Shown one piece after another: positions 1 to 9,345 of a stretch of DNA of 64,000 bases. The DNA is taken from the NCBI GenBank assembly GCA_034401135.1, contig JAWZSP010000001.1, positions 372,001 through 436,000 of the forward strand, in the 5' to 3' direction. The notes below the pieces were generated by a model, which was not told where the DNA came from, searched no databases, and was given only the letters and a program-made list of their open reading frames with translations. Numbering within the stretch: position 1 is the stretch's first letter; the number at the start of each line of letters is the position of its first letter. The stretch is from Volutella citrinella. Lineage: Eukaryota; Ascomycota; Sordariomycetes; Hypocreales; Nectriaceae. A program made the translations under genes and the position numbers.

Positions 1-431
1 GCATTCGAGTCGGCCGAGTAGGCCCAACTGCACTAGAGAAACGGAAAATGGCGTGGTTGGTGCCCTGAGACTCGACGTCTAACCCCATGCGATCCTTGCG
101 TGGGATCGCGCAGGGACTATCCTACGAGTAGGCCCATCATATGGGACCGAGAGGGCGAAACCGTCTCCTCGGCTAACGTTCCAGAGTCCAGGGGCCGGTC
201 CACTTGATGCGAACGGACGGGCCATTTCTTCCTAGCTGCCCTTTTGGTCGCCCGGAGCTATCGAGATAAAATGCGGGACATGCTCCTAACTGTGGTGTGG
301 CGTTGCACAGCTCCTCTTGCGCGACACCAGCTCGGCCGACGGAAAAACGAAGCCATCTCCAAGTTCGACGACGCCACTTACCACCTCGTCTCGCATCGCA
401 TCCCATCGCATCGAACCACACAGCAGCCACC
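1..431. other. Left-edge intergenic / 5' region of the SDR gene
   Basis: No supported gene is seen here. Open frames on both strands are short and lack family signatures. The last 40 bases before the SDR start contain a short GCATC-type tandem repeat (about 391-413), probably in the 5' untranslated leader. No clear TATA box was found. Confidence 0.5.
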
Positions 432-1397
432 ATGGTCGACTTCAACCCCGCGACCGACATCCCCGACCTCAGCGGCAAGGTCTGCGTCGTGACGGGCGGA
501 AACTCTGGCCTCGGCGAAGCCACCGTCAAGGCGCTCGCCCAACACAACCCGCGACGACTATACCTGGCGGCCCGGTCGCAGTCGAGGGCCGAGGCGGCGC
601 TGCAGCGCATCCGGGAGTCGTCAAAAGCCGCCGAGGAGGCCAACATTGACATCCTCATGCTGGACCTCGGATCGTTCGAGTCGATCCGCGCCGCCGCCGA
701 GCGCCTCAACCGCGAAAACGACCGCATCGACATCCTGCAGCTCAACGCCGGCGTGGGCGCCATATCGCACGCGCTGACGACGGACGGATACGAGGTGCAC
801 TTTGGCACAAACTACCTGGGCCACGTGCTCTTCACGCAGCTGCTGATGCCCAAGCTGCTGGCGACGGCGAAGCTGCCCGACGCCGACGTGCGCATCATGG
901 CCATGTCGTCGGTGTGGCACAAGTACTTTGCGCCCAAGGAGGGCGTCGTCTTCGACCAGCTCAAGACGGAGATGCGCGGCTACGGCGGGCTCAACCTGTA
1001 CGGGCAGACGAACCTGTGCAAGACGCTGTTTGCGCACAAGTTTGCGAAACAGTACCCGCAGCTGACGATTGCGTCGGTGCACCCGGGCTACGTCGACAGC
1101 AACATCTGGGCCGACGAGGGCAAGTCGGTCAGCTGGGTGTTTTTGATGGTCTTTGGCCCGCTGCTGCGCTTCCTGCTGAGTCTTATTGTCGTGCCTGTCG
1201 ATGAGGGCGCAAAGACGCAGCTGTGGACGGCTGTGAGCAAGGATGTTGTCAGTGGAAAGTACTACGAGCCCGTTGGCAAGGCTGGCACTGAGTGGAAGCA
1301 GACGGCCGACGACGCGCTGGCCGACAAGCTGTGGGAGTACACGGATAAGGAGCTGCTGGCGCACGGCGGTCCTGGATGGGCCAAGGATGAGAACTGA
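432..1397 (+). CDS. Short-chain dehydrogenase/reductase with altered active site
   Basis: Intronless, 321 aa. The ATG at 432 was chosen over an upstream in-frame ATG because it sits in a good context (gccaccATGG) and directly precedes the Rossmann fold. Visible SDR signatures are the cofactor loop TGGNSGLGE (residues 21-29), NAG (about 106-108) and the catalytic serine region MAMSS (about 156-160). The active-site tyrosine is Tyr190 in LYGQTNLCK, but the family YxxxK lysine is Asn194 (codon AAC at 1011-1013). A hydrophobic stretch at about residues 236-255 suggests membrane association, as in WWOX- or retinol-dehydrogenase-like fungal SDRs. The family performs NAD(P)-dependent carbonyl/alcohol redox, and the substrate is unknown. 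Because Asn replaces the lysine, catalytic competence is uncertain. The next gene downstream on the same strand is an MFS transporter. Confidence 0.9.
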   Translation: MVDFNPATDIPDLSGKVCVVTGGNSGLGEATVKALAQHNPRRLYLAARSQSRAEAALQRIRESSKAAEEANIDILMLDLGSFESIRAAAERLNRENDRIDILQLNAGVGAISHALTTDGYEVHFGTNYLGHVLFTQLLMPKLLATAKLPDADVRIMAMSSVWHKYFAPKEGVVFDQLKTEMRGYGGLNLYGQTNLCKTLFAHKFAKQYPQLTIASVHPGYVDSNIWADEGKSVSWVFLMVFGPLLRFLLSLIVVPVDEGAKTQLWTAVSKDVVSGKYYEPVGKAGTEWKQTADDALADKLWEYTDKELLAHGGPGWAKDEN

Positions 1398-2068
1398 TGA
1401 GAGAAGGATACTGGGATGAGCGCGAGACGGACACTGGGATCATTCGTCTTATGTTGTATACTTATGAAAGCCTTGCCATTCGACCATTGGAAGTTGACGG
1501 ATTAATAAACTGCCACCCACAAGCCCATTCGTCCATGTCCATGACTCTAAACGCCCCCCCGTCGGTCCTCCGCCGCGGTCAAGCCCCTCGGATTTTCACC
1601 ATTGCCTCTCCAACCACGCTAATCAGACCCGAACATCGGCCACCGGCGCCTCAATCGGAACCCATTCCGATGTTCCGATATCGTTTATCCAACTACGACC
1701 ACGATGATTGGGACGCCTGGTTGATCCTCACCGGCCCTTCGGCAATAAGCCGTCGCAGCGCATCCCCGGAGCCAGAGATTCCCCTCGACTGCCAATGACA
1801 GCCCCCGCTGACGACGGCCGAACGACGGACGTGGAGACGTGCGGAAAAGGACTGCGATGACCGGTGATCACCGACTTATTGCGGCCGCTTGGAGTGCGAG
1901 AGACGGATCCATGTTGCCGATTCGCTCCCGCCCTCGGCCAACGCTGCCCTACGCCGAGGGATGCATCCGCTGCCGGATTTCGACTCATCTGAGATCCATT
2001 CTGGTCCTGCTTTCTTTTTCCCCAGTAATGATTTGCCGGATTCCCATGTCTGGCGTTTACATATCTAG
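1398..2068. other. Intergenic, SDR to MFS transporter
   Basis: Holds the SDR 3' region and the MFS promoter. A + strand open frame (1397-1798) has no recognisable domain and low-complexity composition, so it was not called. Nothing else is supported. Confidence 0.5.
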
Positions 2069-3816
2069 ATGAAGCAACAGCGGCGCCCAACCTCTCCAGA
2101 GGCAGCCAGCTCCAACGAGCTTGACGACCATGACACGGACGTCGAGTCGGTCAGTTCACACGGCCGCAATGACATCCGGCCCATCCCCTCACACGTCTCC
2201 GGGCCGGACCACTTGGCCGCGCCCGAGAACGAGGCGCCCGAGCCCCGAGCCCGCGACGGCGACGACGACGACGCCATGTACGACAGGTTGAGCCGTCGTC
2301 GCAAGGCCGTCGTCGTCGCCGTGCTCTCCTTTTGCGCGTTCCTGTCCCCCATCTCGAGCACCAGCGTGCTGGCCGCGACGCCCGAGGTGGCCAGCGAGTT
2401 CCGCACCACGGGCTCCGTCATTAACCTCAGCAACGCCGGATACATGGCCTTTATGGCCGTGTCGCCCCTCATCTGGGGCCCCATGAGCCAGGTCTTTGGC
2501 CGTCGCCCGGTAGGTTCCAACAGGGTCCCCCGTCTGCGAACTAGCAATCTTGCTTTCTCGTCGACTTGGCTGCTAAACCAGTCCAGATCAGCCTGGGCAC
2601 GGGCATAACCTTCTTCGCGCTGAGCATTGGGACGGCGCTCTCCCCGAATCTAGTGCTATTCTTTGTCTTTCGCGCATTCACTGCCCTCCAGGGAACTTCC
2701 TTTATCCTCATTGGCGCGGCATGTGTTGGGTAAGTCCAGCGACAGCCAGAGACAGACCAGAGTAACATACCAGCAGTCACTAACATTCCCAGCGATATAT
2801 ATCGTCCTACGGAGCGCGGAACGGCCATGGGATGGTACCTGTCCGGGACCCTCATCGGCCCCGCCTTCGGACCCTTCATCGGAGGCATCATCGTGACCTT
2901 CGCATCCTGGAGGGTCATCTTCTGGCTGCAGACGGCCCTCTCGGGCGTCGGCCTCCTCGGCACCTTCTTCCTCGTGCCCGAGACAATCCACTACAAAAAG
3001 ATTGACAGCCTCGGCGGCTCCCGGCGGACCAAGCTTGTCGCCGTGCTGCGCATGACCAGCCCGCTCCGCGTCCTCTCCTGGTTCCGCTACCTCAACGTCC
3101 TGCTGGCCGCGGGCAACAGCTCCGCGCTCGTGTGGAACATGTACGGCTTGCTAACGCCGATCCGGTACGTCCTGAACCCCAGGTTCAACCTGCAGACGCC
3201 GCTGCTGGGCGGCCTGTTCTACCTCGCGCCCGGCATCGGGTACCTGCTCGGGACGTTTGGCGGCGGCCGATGGGCCGACTGGATGGTCAAGTACTGGACG
3301 CGCAGGCGCGGCGTCCGCGTGGCAGAGGACCGGCTGTTCGCCGTCTTCCCGTGGGCGGGCGTCGTCATGCCGGCATGCATCCTGGTGTACGGCTGGACCG
3401 TGGAGAAGGAGAAGGGCGGCATCGCCGTGCCCGTCATCATGCTCTTCCTGCAGGGCGTGTCTCAGCTGTTCTGCTTCCCGGCGCTCAACACGTACTGCCT
3501 CGACGTGGTGCCCGGGCAGGGGGCCGAGATTGCGGCGGCCAACTTCTTCCTGCGTTACTTGGCCGGCTGCTTGGGCACGGCCGTGGTGTTGCCCATCATC
3601 CAGGCCATTGGCGTCGGGTGGTTCTCGACCATCTCAGCGCTGCTGATGGCTGCGTCGACGGCAAGTCTGTGGATTGCAATCAAACGGGGGAATGGCTGGA
3701 CCGACCAGGTGAAGAAGGGACAGGCTCCCCGCGGTGCCACTGTCGAGCATGAAGCCCCGACGGCGGGAGTTGGAGGGACAGGAGGTGTTCCTGGTACAGT
3801 TGAAGCGAAAGCATAG
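2069..3816 (+). CDS. MFS drug:H+ antiporter-type transporter
   Basis: Three exons (2069-2509, 2587-2729, 2793-3816) give 535 aa. Both introns are GT-AG and the spliced protein reads continuously through the conserved region (FGRRP-ISLGTGITFF, then AACVGDIYRPTERGTAMGW). A charged cytosolic N-tail of about 75 residues is followed by about 12 hydrophobic segments. The MFS loop motif GPMSQVFGRRP lies between TM2 and TM3, and the central GTAMGWYLSGTLIGPAFGP matches the motif C region of fungal DHA1 exporters. The C-terminal half contains LDVVPGQGAEIAAANFF, typical of fungal quinidine/multidrug-resistance-like MFS proteins. It probably exports a small organic molecule at the plasma membrane. A Zn2Cys6 regulator follows on the same strand, so it may belong to a small regulated cluster. 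The substrate cannot be read from the sequence. Confidence 0.88.
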
Positions 3817-4452
3817 TATTTAATAATATTGGGGACACATCCCCGCCGCTAGAGGTCGGTAGAAATGGCTCAAACGGGCTTCTCTCGGGTTGAGTGAATA
3901 CCAAGCCTCCGAAAACCCGGGGGTCCGGGGCATTTACGGAGTCGCCAGCGGATGTCGCACAAACCCAAAATCTATTATCCGGTCCCTCGTCAAGACACAC
4001 GACACACATGACCGGCCAGTGTCCTCGCTAGCCGTCACTGGGCATAGTTACCTGTGTATCTGCGCCCACTGGTCGACTGGGAGTGGTGGTGTGGGTCAAC
4101 TTGCGTGCGGAGGTGCAGTAGCCGTCGGTTGAGGGAATGATAGAGAGAACGGAGTCGGATCAGGGGTCTGTGGCTTCGGAAGTGGATCGTCGCCGTTCGG
4201 ATCCCGCATCGCTGCGATAAGCTCGGAGCCATACCTGGGGCCCGGGGGGATTGGGGAAGCCATGCAGCCACAGATAAGCGATGCACATGACGCCGCCCGC
4301 CCACGTCCCTCCTCCATGAGGCATGATGCACACGTAGACTGACACGGCCGGCCGCTTGCCGACTTGCAACTTGCACATCCACCCGCCAATTGTTCCCCCA
4401 TTGAACCATTACCTACTGTGCCTCGAACCCTTGACAACTAGATCCAGCGAGC
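3817..4452. other. Intergenic, MFS transporter to Zn2Cys6 regulator
   Basis: No supported gene. Minus-strand open frames of 70-124 codons overlap one another in different frames and carry no signature. Presumably the promoter and leader of the regulator at 4453. Confidence 0.5.
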
Positions 4453-6693
4453 ATGCCTCGACCAAAGAAAGCCCTGGGCCAGCAGCGGCTGCGCGTCGCC
4501 GAGGCCTGCGACTTCTGCCGGGGCATGAAGAAGCGATGCACCGGCGTCGCCCCCTGTGCGCTGTGTACCAAGCGCGGCCTGGGCCACCAGTGCCGCATCA
4601 GACACACCGACGGACGCTCGCGGATGAAGCAGCGCAGACCCAGCGACGGCACCGACATGGCCATGGACACGAGCTCCAGCATTGTGGCCGCGGGTCCGAT
4701 CAGCCCGGCCGCGACGTCGACCATGGAGGATGCGGCCACGACCGAGTCTCTGGCGTCGCTGTCGGGATTCGATCTTCACCAGGACGATGCGCCGTCGTCG
4801 TCGTCGCCGCAGTTCTTTGGCGACGCTGCCAATTCCTGTCCCGCCGCCAACGGGGCCCGCATGCTTCTCAATCTGCGGGGTGAAAAGGGTATACGCCCCA
4901 GTTTCTTTTTGCGCAGACAGCATCTGATTCTTGAGTAGTCTACATTGGCGGCGCTGCCTCGATATCGTTCCTCCAGGTGGTGCGTGGGCTGGTGGCCGAC
5001 CAGATCGGCCCGTCGCCCTTCTCCCACAACGTCAACACGGATAAGATGCTCGAGGTCGAGTCGCCCCAGGCCGTGAGGGACGTGGAAAGCATCAATCTGA
5101 GCCAAGCGGAGAAGTCGGAATTTCTCCAGTGCTATCGCTCCGTCGTAGGTCGCCAGCATCAATTGTCCAGCCCATTCAATGCTGACTCTTCTAGACCGAA
5201 GGCCTCATCTGCATATTTGACACTGCCGAGCTCGACCGGCTTGTGCTCTCGCCCAGCGACGACACGGACATGTACACAGCCTCCCGGACACGGCCGCTGG
5301 AACAAGCTGCCGTCGACCTTGCCATTGCCATTGGCGCGCAATGCCACTCGGCAGCCAGTGCTCGCGCCGTGGGCCAAGTGTACTTCCAGAGAGCCCGCAG
5401 CCTGGCCTTCTCCGTCTACCTCGAGGACCCCGACTTGAACCTGGTCAAGGCGTTTCTGCTCATGACCTTTTACATGCTGGGAGACTGCCGCAGGAACTCG
5501 GCGTCCATGTACCTCGGCGTCGCTGTCCAGGCCGCTCTGGCGCTGGGACTACACACACGAGACTCGTATTCAGTGCCACCCAGCGCGGCAGAGAGGGAGA
5601 GGTATGAGGGGCGCTTCATTCTAGTGAATTACACTGACGCGTAGCAGGATCCGCGTGTGGACTAGCATCTGTATCCTCGACAAACTCGTCAATTCCATCC
5701 TGGGCCGGCCATCAACCACAGCCGAGCTCACACCCAACGGTCCGACAATCGAGCACCTCGCCCAGCCAAACGACACCTCCATGGACTGCATCATCGCTTC
5801 CAACAACATCCTCACAATCATAAACGACATCACCAAGAAGCTGTACGAGCAGAAGCAGGTCTCGATGCCCGTGGTGGAGCGACTGCTCGAGCGCATCGAG
5901 ACGTGGAAACGGGGCTTCACCACGATCTTCCGCAGTCCGGTCGGGACTCCGGACGATGTATTGAACAGCCCGCAGTCGGCGGATGCCAAGGAGGGCGCAG
6001 TCGGGAAGCTGCACGTGTCTTGTCTGTACTACTTTGCCGTGACGCTTGTTACGCGGCCGTTTCTCCTATCGACGCTGTCTGTCCAGCCAGCACCGCCCTT
6101 GGCCGCAGCCTGTCTCGACGCAGCCATGTACTTGACGCAAACATGTTTTGAGGCTTTGAATACCGGCCTCATGAGAGGCAACATGTGCATCATCAAGTAT
6201 GAAAGCCCCGCAAAACTCTGCAAAATAACCGTTGCTGACAATCTCGTCTAGGGCACTCATATTTGCGGCGGGCCTGGTGCTCGGCCTTAAGGGCTTCTCG
6301 CAATCCAATGTGGACTGGCAGATTGAAGACGCCTTTGGGAATGCCCTCGACGTTCTCCGGTTCTTGTCGGAGCAGAGCCCGCAGGCGGCGCATTACTTGG
6401 ACATATTGACCTCGCTCTCCAATGCCACGACCGAGCGGCGACTAAAGGAATCGACGTCACGGCGCAGCCAGTACGTGTCAAGAATATTCAGCCCCGGTGC
6501 ACCAAAGTCAATACCTGGGGGCGATGAACCTCCAGGGGACCTGGCCTGTCTGCAGAACATCATGGATCCCAACGCCGCTCTTATACAGGGTGCGACGGGA
6601 CCAAGTCAAGTGGATGTGAATACGGGCGATGTCTGGCTAGACTGGGACAGCCTGGATATTACACTATGGGATAGTTTTCCGTTTCTTTCATAG
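4453..6693 (+). CDS. Zn2Cys6 fungal transcription factor
   Basis: Five exons (4453-4888, 4939-5144, 5195-5601, 5648-6196, 6252-6693), 679 aa. The N-terminal binuclear zinc cluster has Cys19, 22, 29, 35, 38 and 47 (CX2CX6CX5CX2CX8C), with a basic stretch (RGMKKR) inside it. Splicing joins the exons into VYIGGAASISFLQ and later RIRVWTSICILDKLVNSILGRP, both characteristic of the fungal-specific transcription factor domain (middle homology region). It is a nuclear DNA-binding regulator. It lies between an MFS transporter and an FAD monooxygenase on the same strand, and the monooxygenase promoter contains three GTCGG-type inverted repeats. The natural inference is local pathway control, but no target is proven. 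Confidence 0.9.
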
Positions 6694-6903
6694 TGGCCGT
6701 TTTGAATTTGTTTAGTTTGTATCATACCAGCGAGCAGGAGTACAAAGGGTATTTAGGAATCATGACGATGAAGCCAAGCAGCGTTGAAAATGAATTTAAG
6801 ATATTTCTGCATCTCTCAAAGACTCTCGTGCTCCATACTCGTATCCTGATCGTGTGCCATCTCCATTCGACTAGATGCGCGGCCATCGACGGGCGCACAC
6901 ATC

Positions 6904-6929
6904 CGCTATCCGACGTCGGGTAGATAGCG
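6904..6929. promoter_or_regulatory. Inverted repeat 1 (CGCTATC arms around CCGACGTCGG)
   Basis: Outer arms CGCTATC (6904-6910) and GATAGCG (6923-6929) are exact reverse complements. They enclose, and overlap by one base, the perfect 10-base palindrome CCGACGTCGG (6910-6919). CGG/CCG half-sites facing each other are the usual target geometry of Zn2Cys6 dimers. Confidence 0.6.
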
Positions 6930-6956
6930 TCGGGTATGGGCGGTGTCTTATCGCCT

Positions 6957-6972
6957 CCCGACGCTTGTCGGG
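6957..6972. promoter_or_regulatory. Inverted repeat 2 (CCCGAC-4-GTCGGG)
   Basis: CCCGAC at 6957-6962 and GTCGGG at 6967-6972 are exact reverse complements separated by four bases. The half-site is the same as in repeats 1 and 3. Confidence 0.6.
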
Positions 6973-7012
6973 ATGCCGCTATCTTGGCGGGGTGTCATTG
7001 AGACACGCGGGG

Positions 7013-7040
7013 CTGTCGGGTCTGGGAACATACCCGACAG
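7013..7040. promoter_or_regulatory. Inverted repeat 3 (CTGTCGGGT-10-ACCCGACAG)
   Basis: Nine-base arms CTGTCGGGT (7013-7021) and ACCCGACAG (7032-7040) are exact reverse complements with a 10-base spacer. It is the longest of the three sites and the closest to the monooxygenase start. Confidence 0.6.
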
Positions 7041-7180
7041 TGGCGGATCGATGTGCCAGACAGACGCAGATCTGGGCAGGATGCTGTCGATAGCAGGCGG
7101 CACTGGAGATAGCACAAGGCGCCCGCGGCAGTCGGATGAGGCCGTGGTCACGATGACGCCCTCGTGGGACGGAGGGAGCT

Positions 7181-7187
7181 TATAAGG
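7181..7187 (+). promoter_or_regulatory. Probable TATA box of the FAD monooxygenase
   Basis: TATAAGG, 127 bases before the ATG at 7308 and downstream of the three inverted repeats. The spacing fits a fungal core promoter. Confidence 0.45.
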
Positions 7188-7307
7188 ATGGAACACGCCA
7201 CCACGAGTGAGACTTAGTTTCGAAGAGCCCAAGCCAGCAATAAAAGACACACAGGACCATCTTTTTACCTTCTTAATAACACACACACCGACAGTCCGAC
7301 ACATACA

Positions 7308-8798
7308 ATGGCTGGCTGGAAGCAACTCAGCGTGGGCGTCGTCGGCGGAGGCATTGGCGGCATGAGCACCGCCATCGCCCTCCGCCGCGCCGGCCACAAC
7401 GTCACCATCTACGAGCGGTCAGACTACGCCGGCGAGGTGGGCGCGTCCGTGTCGTGCGCGGCCAACGGAACGCGCTGGCTGCACGAGTGGAACGTCGACG
7501 TGGCCAAGGGCGACCCCGTGGTGCTCAAGAAGCTCATCAACCGCGACTGGAAGACGGGCGAGCCCGTGAGCGTCTACGACCTGGCTGATTACGAGGAGCG
7601 ATGGGGATATGTTTACAACATGTTCCATCGCCAGTACATGCACAGCATGCTCAAGGACACGGCGCTGGGCGAGGGCGACGGTCCGGTCGCCGAGCTCAAG
7701 GTCAACCACAAGGTATGTCGACACTCGACAAGCCTCTGATGAGTCTCATCTAACAGCAGTAGTGCTCCGCTATTGACCTCGACACAAACACCATCACCTT
7801 TGACAACGGCGTCACGGCCAAGCACGACCTGATTGTCGGCGCCGACGGCATCGGCTCCGCAGTGCGCGGCATCATCGGCGTCAACCCGGCCAAGCGCCCC
7901 GCCGACTCGAGCTGCCTTCACTGCAACGTCATGACCGAGGACGCCGTCAAGCTCGGCCTGGTCGACTACTCCGAGGACGCGTCGCTCGAGTACTGGGGCG
8001 GCCAGGAGGGCAAGTGGGACAAGATCGTGCTCTCTCCTTGCAACGGCGGCAAGCTGCTCTCCTACTACTGCTTCTTCCCCCGCGACGTCGGCGACTACAC
8101 CACGCAGGCCTGGGGCGCTGAGAGCCGTCCCGTCGAGGAGCTGCTGGCGCCCTTCCCCGAGCTCGACGCCCAGGTCCGCGAGCACCTCAAGATCGGGCTT
8201 GATATCCAGCCCTGGCGTCTCTGGGTCCACGACCCTTATCCTTACATCCACAAGGGCGCCGTTTGTCTGCTCGGCGACGCTGGACACCCCATGATGCCGC
8301 ACCAGAGCCAGGGAGCCTGTATGGCTATTGAGGATGCCGCTGCCCTGGGCATCATCTTCAACAAGAAGTACTTTGAGGGCGACGTCAACAAGGCGCTGGC
8401 CGTCTACGACAAGGTGCGACTGCCGCGGGCGACGCGTGTGCAGGCTGCTGCCGCCAAGGCCGCCTACAACATTAACGAGCGAATCGGTGAGTCTTGGACG
8501 AGTGGTTCCCGGTATTTGATTCGAGCTAACTGTCGCAGGCTTCTCCGTCAACAAGGATACCGCCACTTACAAGGTGGAGGACGCCAAGAAGGTGCTCACC
8601 ATTGAGGAGATGAACTCGTAAGTCGACGAGCCCACAATGTGCAAGACATTCTCTAACAGGCAATCTAGGTACGACATGTACAAGGACATTGAGGAGAAGC
8701 TGGCCGAGGCCAAGGGAAGCAAGTACACTGGTGGCTTCCTGTGCGGCCTGCCGCTTGGGCTGGAGATGCCCAACGGAGTCATTGTTGGCGCCGCGTAG
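7308..8798 (+). CDS. FAD-dependent aromatic monooxygenase (salicylate hydroxylase-like)
   Basis: Four exons (7308-7712, 7763-8486, 8539-8617, 8669-8798), 445 aa. The group A flavoprotein hydroxylase fingerprints are all present: the N-terminal dinucleotide motif VGGGIGGMS (residues about 12-20) followed by the acidic strand end YERS, the FAD/NADPH DG motif GADGIGS (about 161-167), and the GD motif LLGDAGHPMMPHQSQGA (about 304-320). No signal peptide is visible. Family members hydroxylate phenolic or polyketide substrates with NAD(P)H and O2 in the cytosol. The promoter has palindromic sites and a zinc-cluster regulator lies directly upstream, so induced expression is likely. The actual substrate is unknown, and the neighbouring rhamnosidase hints at plant aromatics. 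Confidence 0.9.
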
Positions 8799-9345
8799 TT
8801 TTGTTTCAAAGAAGGGAAAAAGGAATTGCATATTGTATACCAGGAGTCGTAGCATGCATCAGAAGCCGAATAGCACAGATTGTACGAGTCTTGGATGGCC
8901 ATCCGTGAAGATGTCCTGTTACTTCATTTCCCCCACACTCTGTAACGTTCGGATCCGGTGCCGAACTGGGCTAATGTATCGAGTCCGGACTTGGCACGGC
9001 TTTGGAGGCCCTTGATAGGCTAGCCGGGCTGACGTGCAGCTCGGGCAGAGCTGTCGCGAGGCACTAGCAGGGTTAGTCCCCATGTTGCGAGTGGTGGCGT
9101 CCAACGGAATGATCAACGAAACATTTCAACGGCATCCAACATACGCGTCATTGCAACACCTGACCCCAGAATGCTCGTTTTCCATACGATATATCCTAAT
9201 CACTGGTCCATCGCCGTCCCCACTCTTCGCAGCTTCGGGGGAGCATTGGCCGACTGGATCGACAGTGTAACATACGCTACACAAAGAGGCACGACACCCT
9301 CTTGACGACTCATCATACCTCCCCCTCTCCTCCATCACAGTAATC
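8799..9345. other. Intergenic, monooxygenase to rhamnosidase
   Basis: No supported gene; this is the monooxygenase 3' region and the rhamnosidase promoter. The leader before 9346 is pyrimidine-rich (cctccccctctcctcc, about 9318-9333), a common fungal core-promoter feature. Confidence 0.5.

Larger units (their letters stand above)
6694..7307. promoter_or_regulatory. Palindrome-rich promoter region of the FAD monooxygenase
   Basis: No gene is supported. The middle of this stretch (6904-7040) holds three inverted repeats built on CCGAC/GTCGG, listed separately, and a TATA-like box follows at 7181. These look like operator sites for a dimeric zinc-cluster regulator, possibly the adjacent one at 4453; that link is inference. 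Confidence 0.55.

Noticed and set aside
4035..4437. Minus-strand frames between the first MFS gene and the regulator
   Set aside because: Several mutually overlapping frames of similar length with no motif; typical of random GC-rich sequence.
7613..8566. A 317-codon minus-strand frame over the FAD monooxygenase
   Set aside because: Antisense shadow in GC-rich coding DNA; the + strand frame has all flavoprotein motifs and proper introns.
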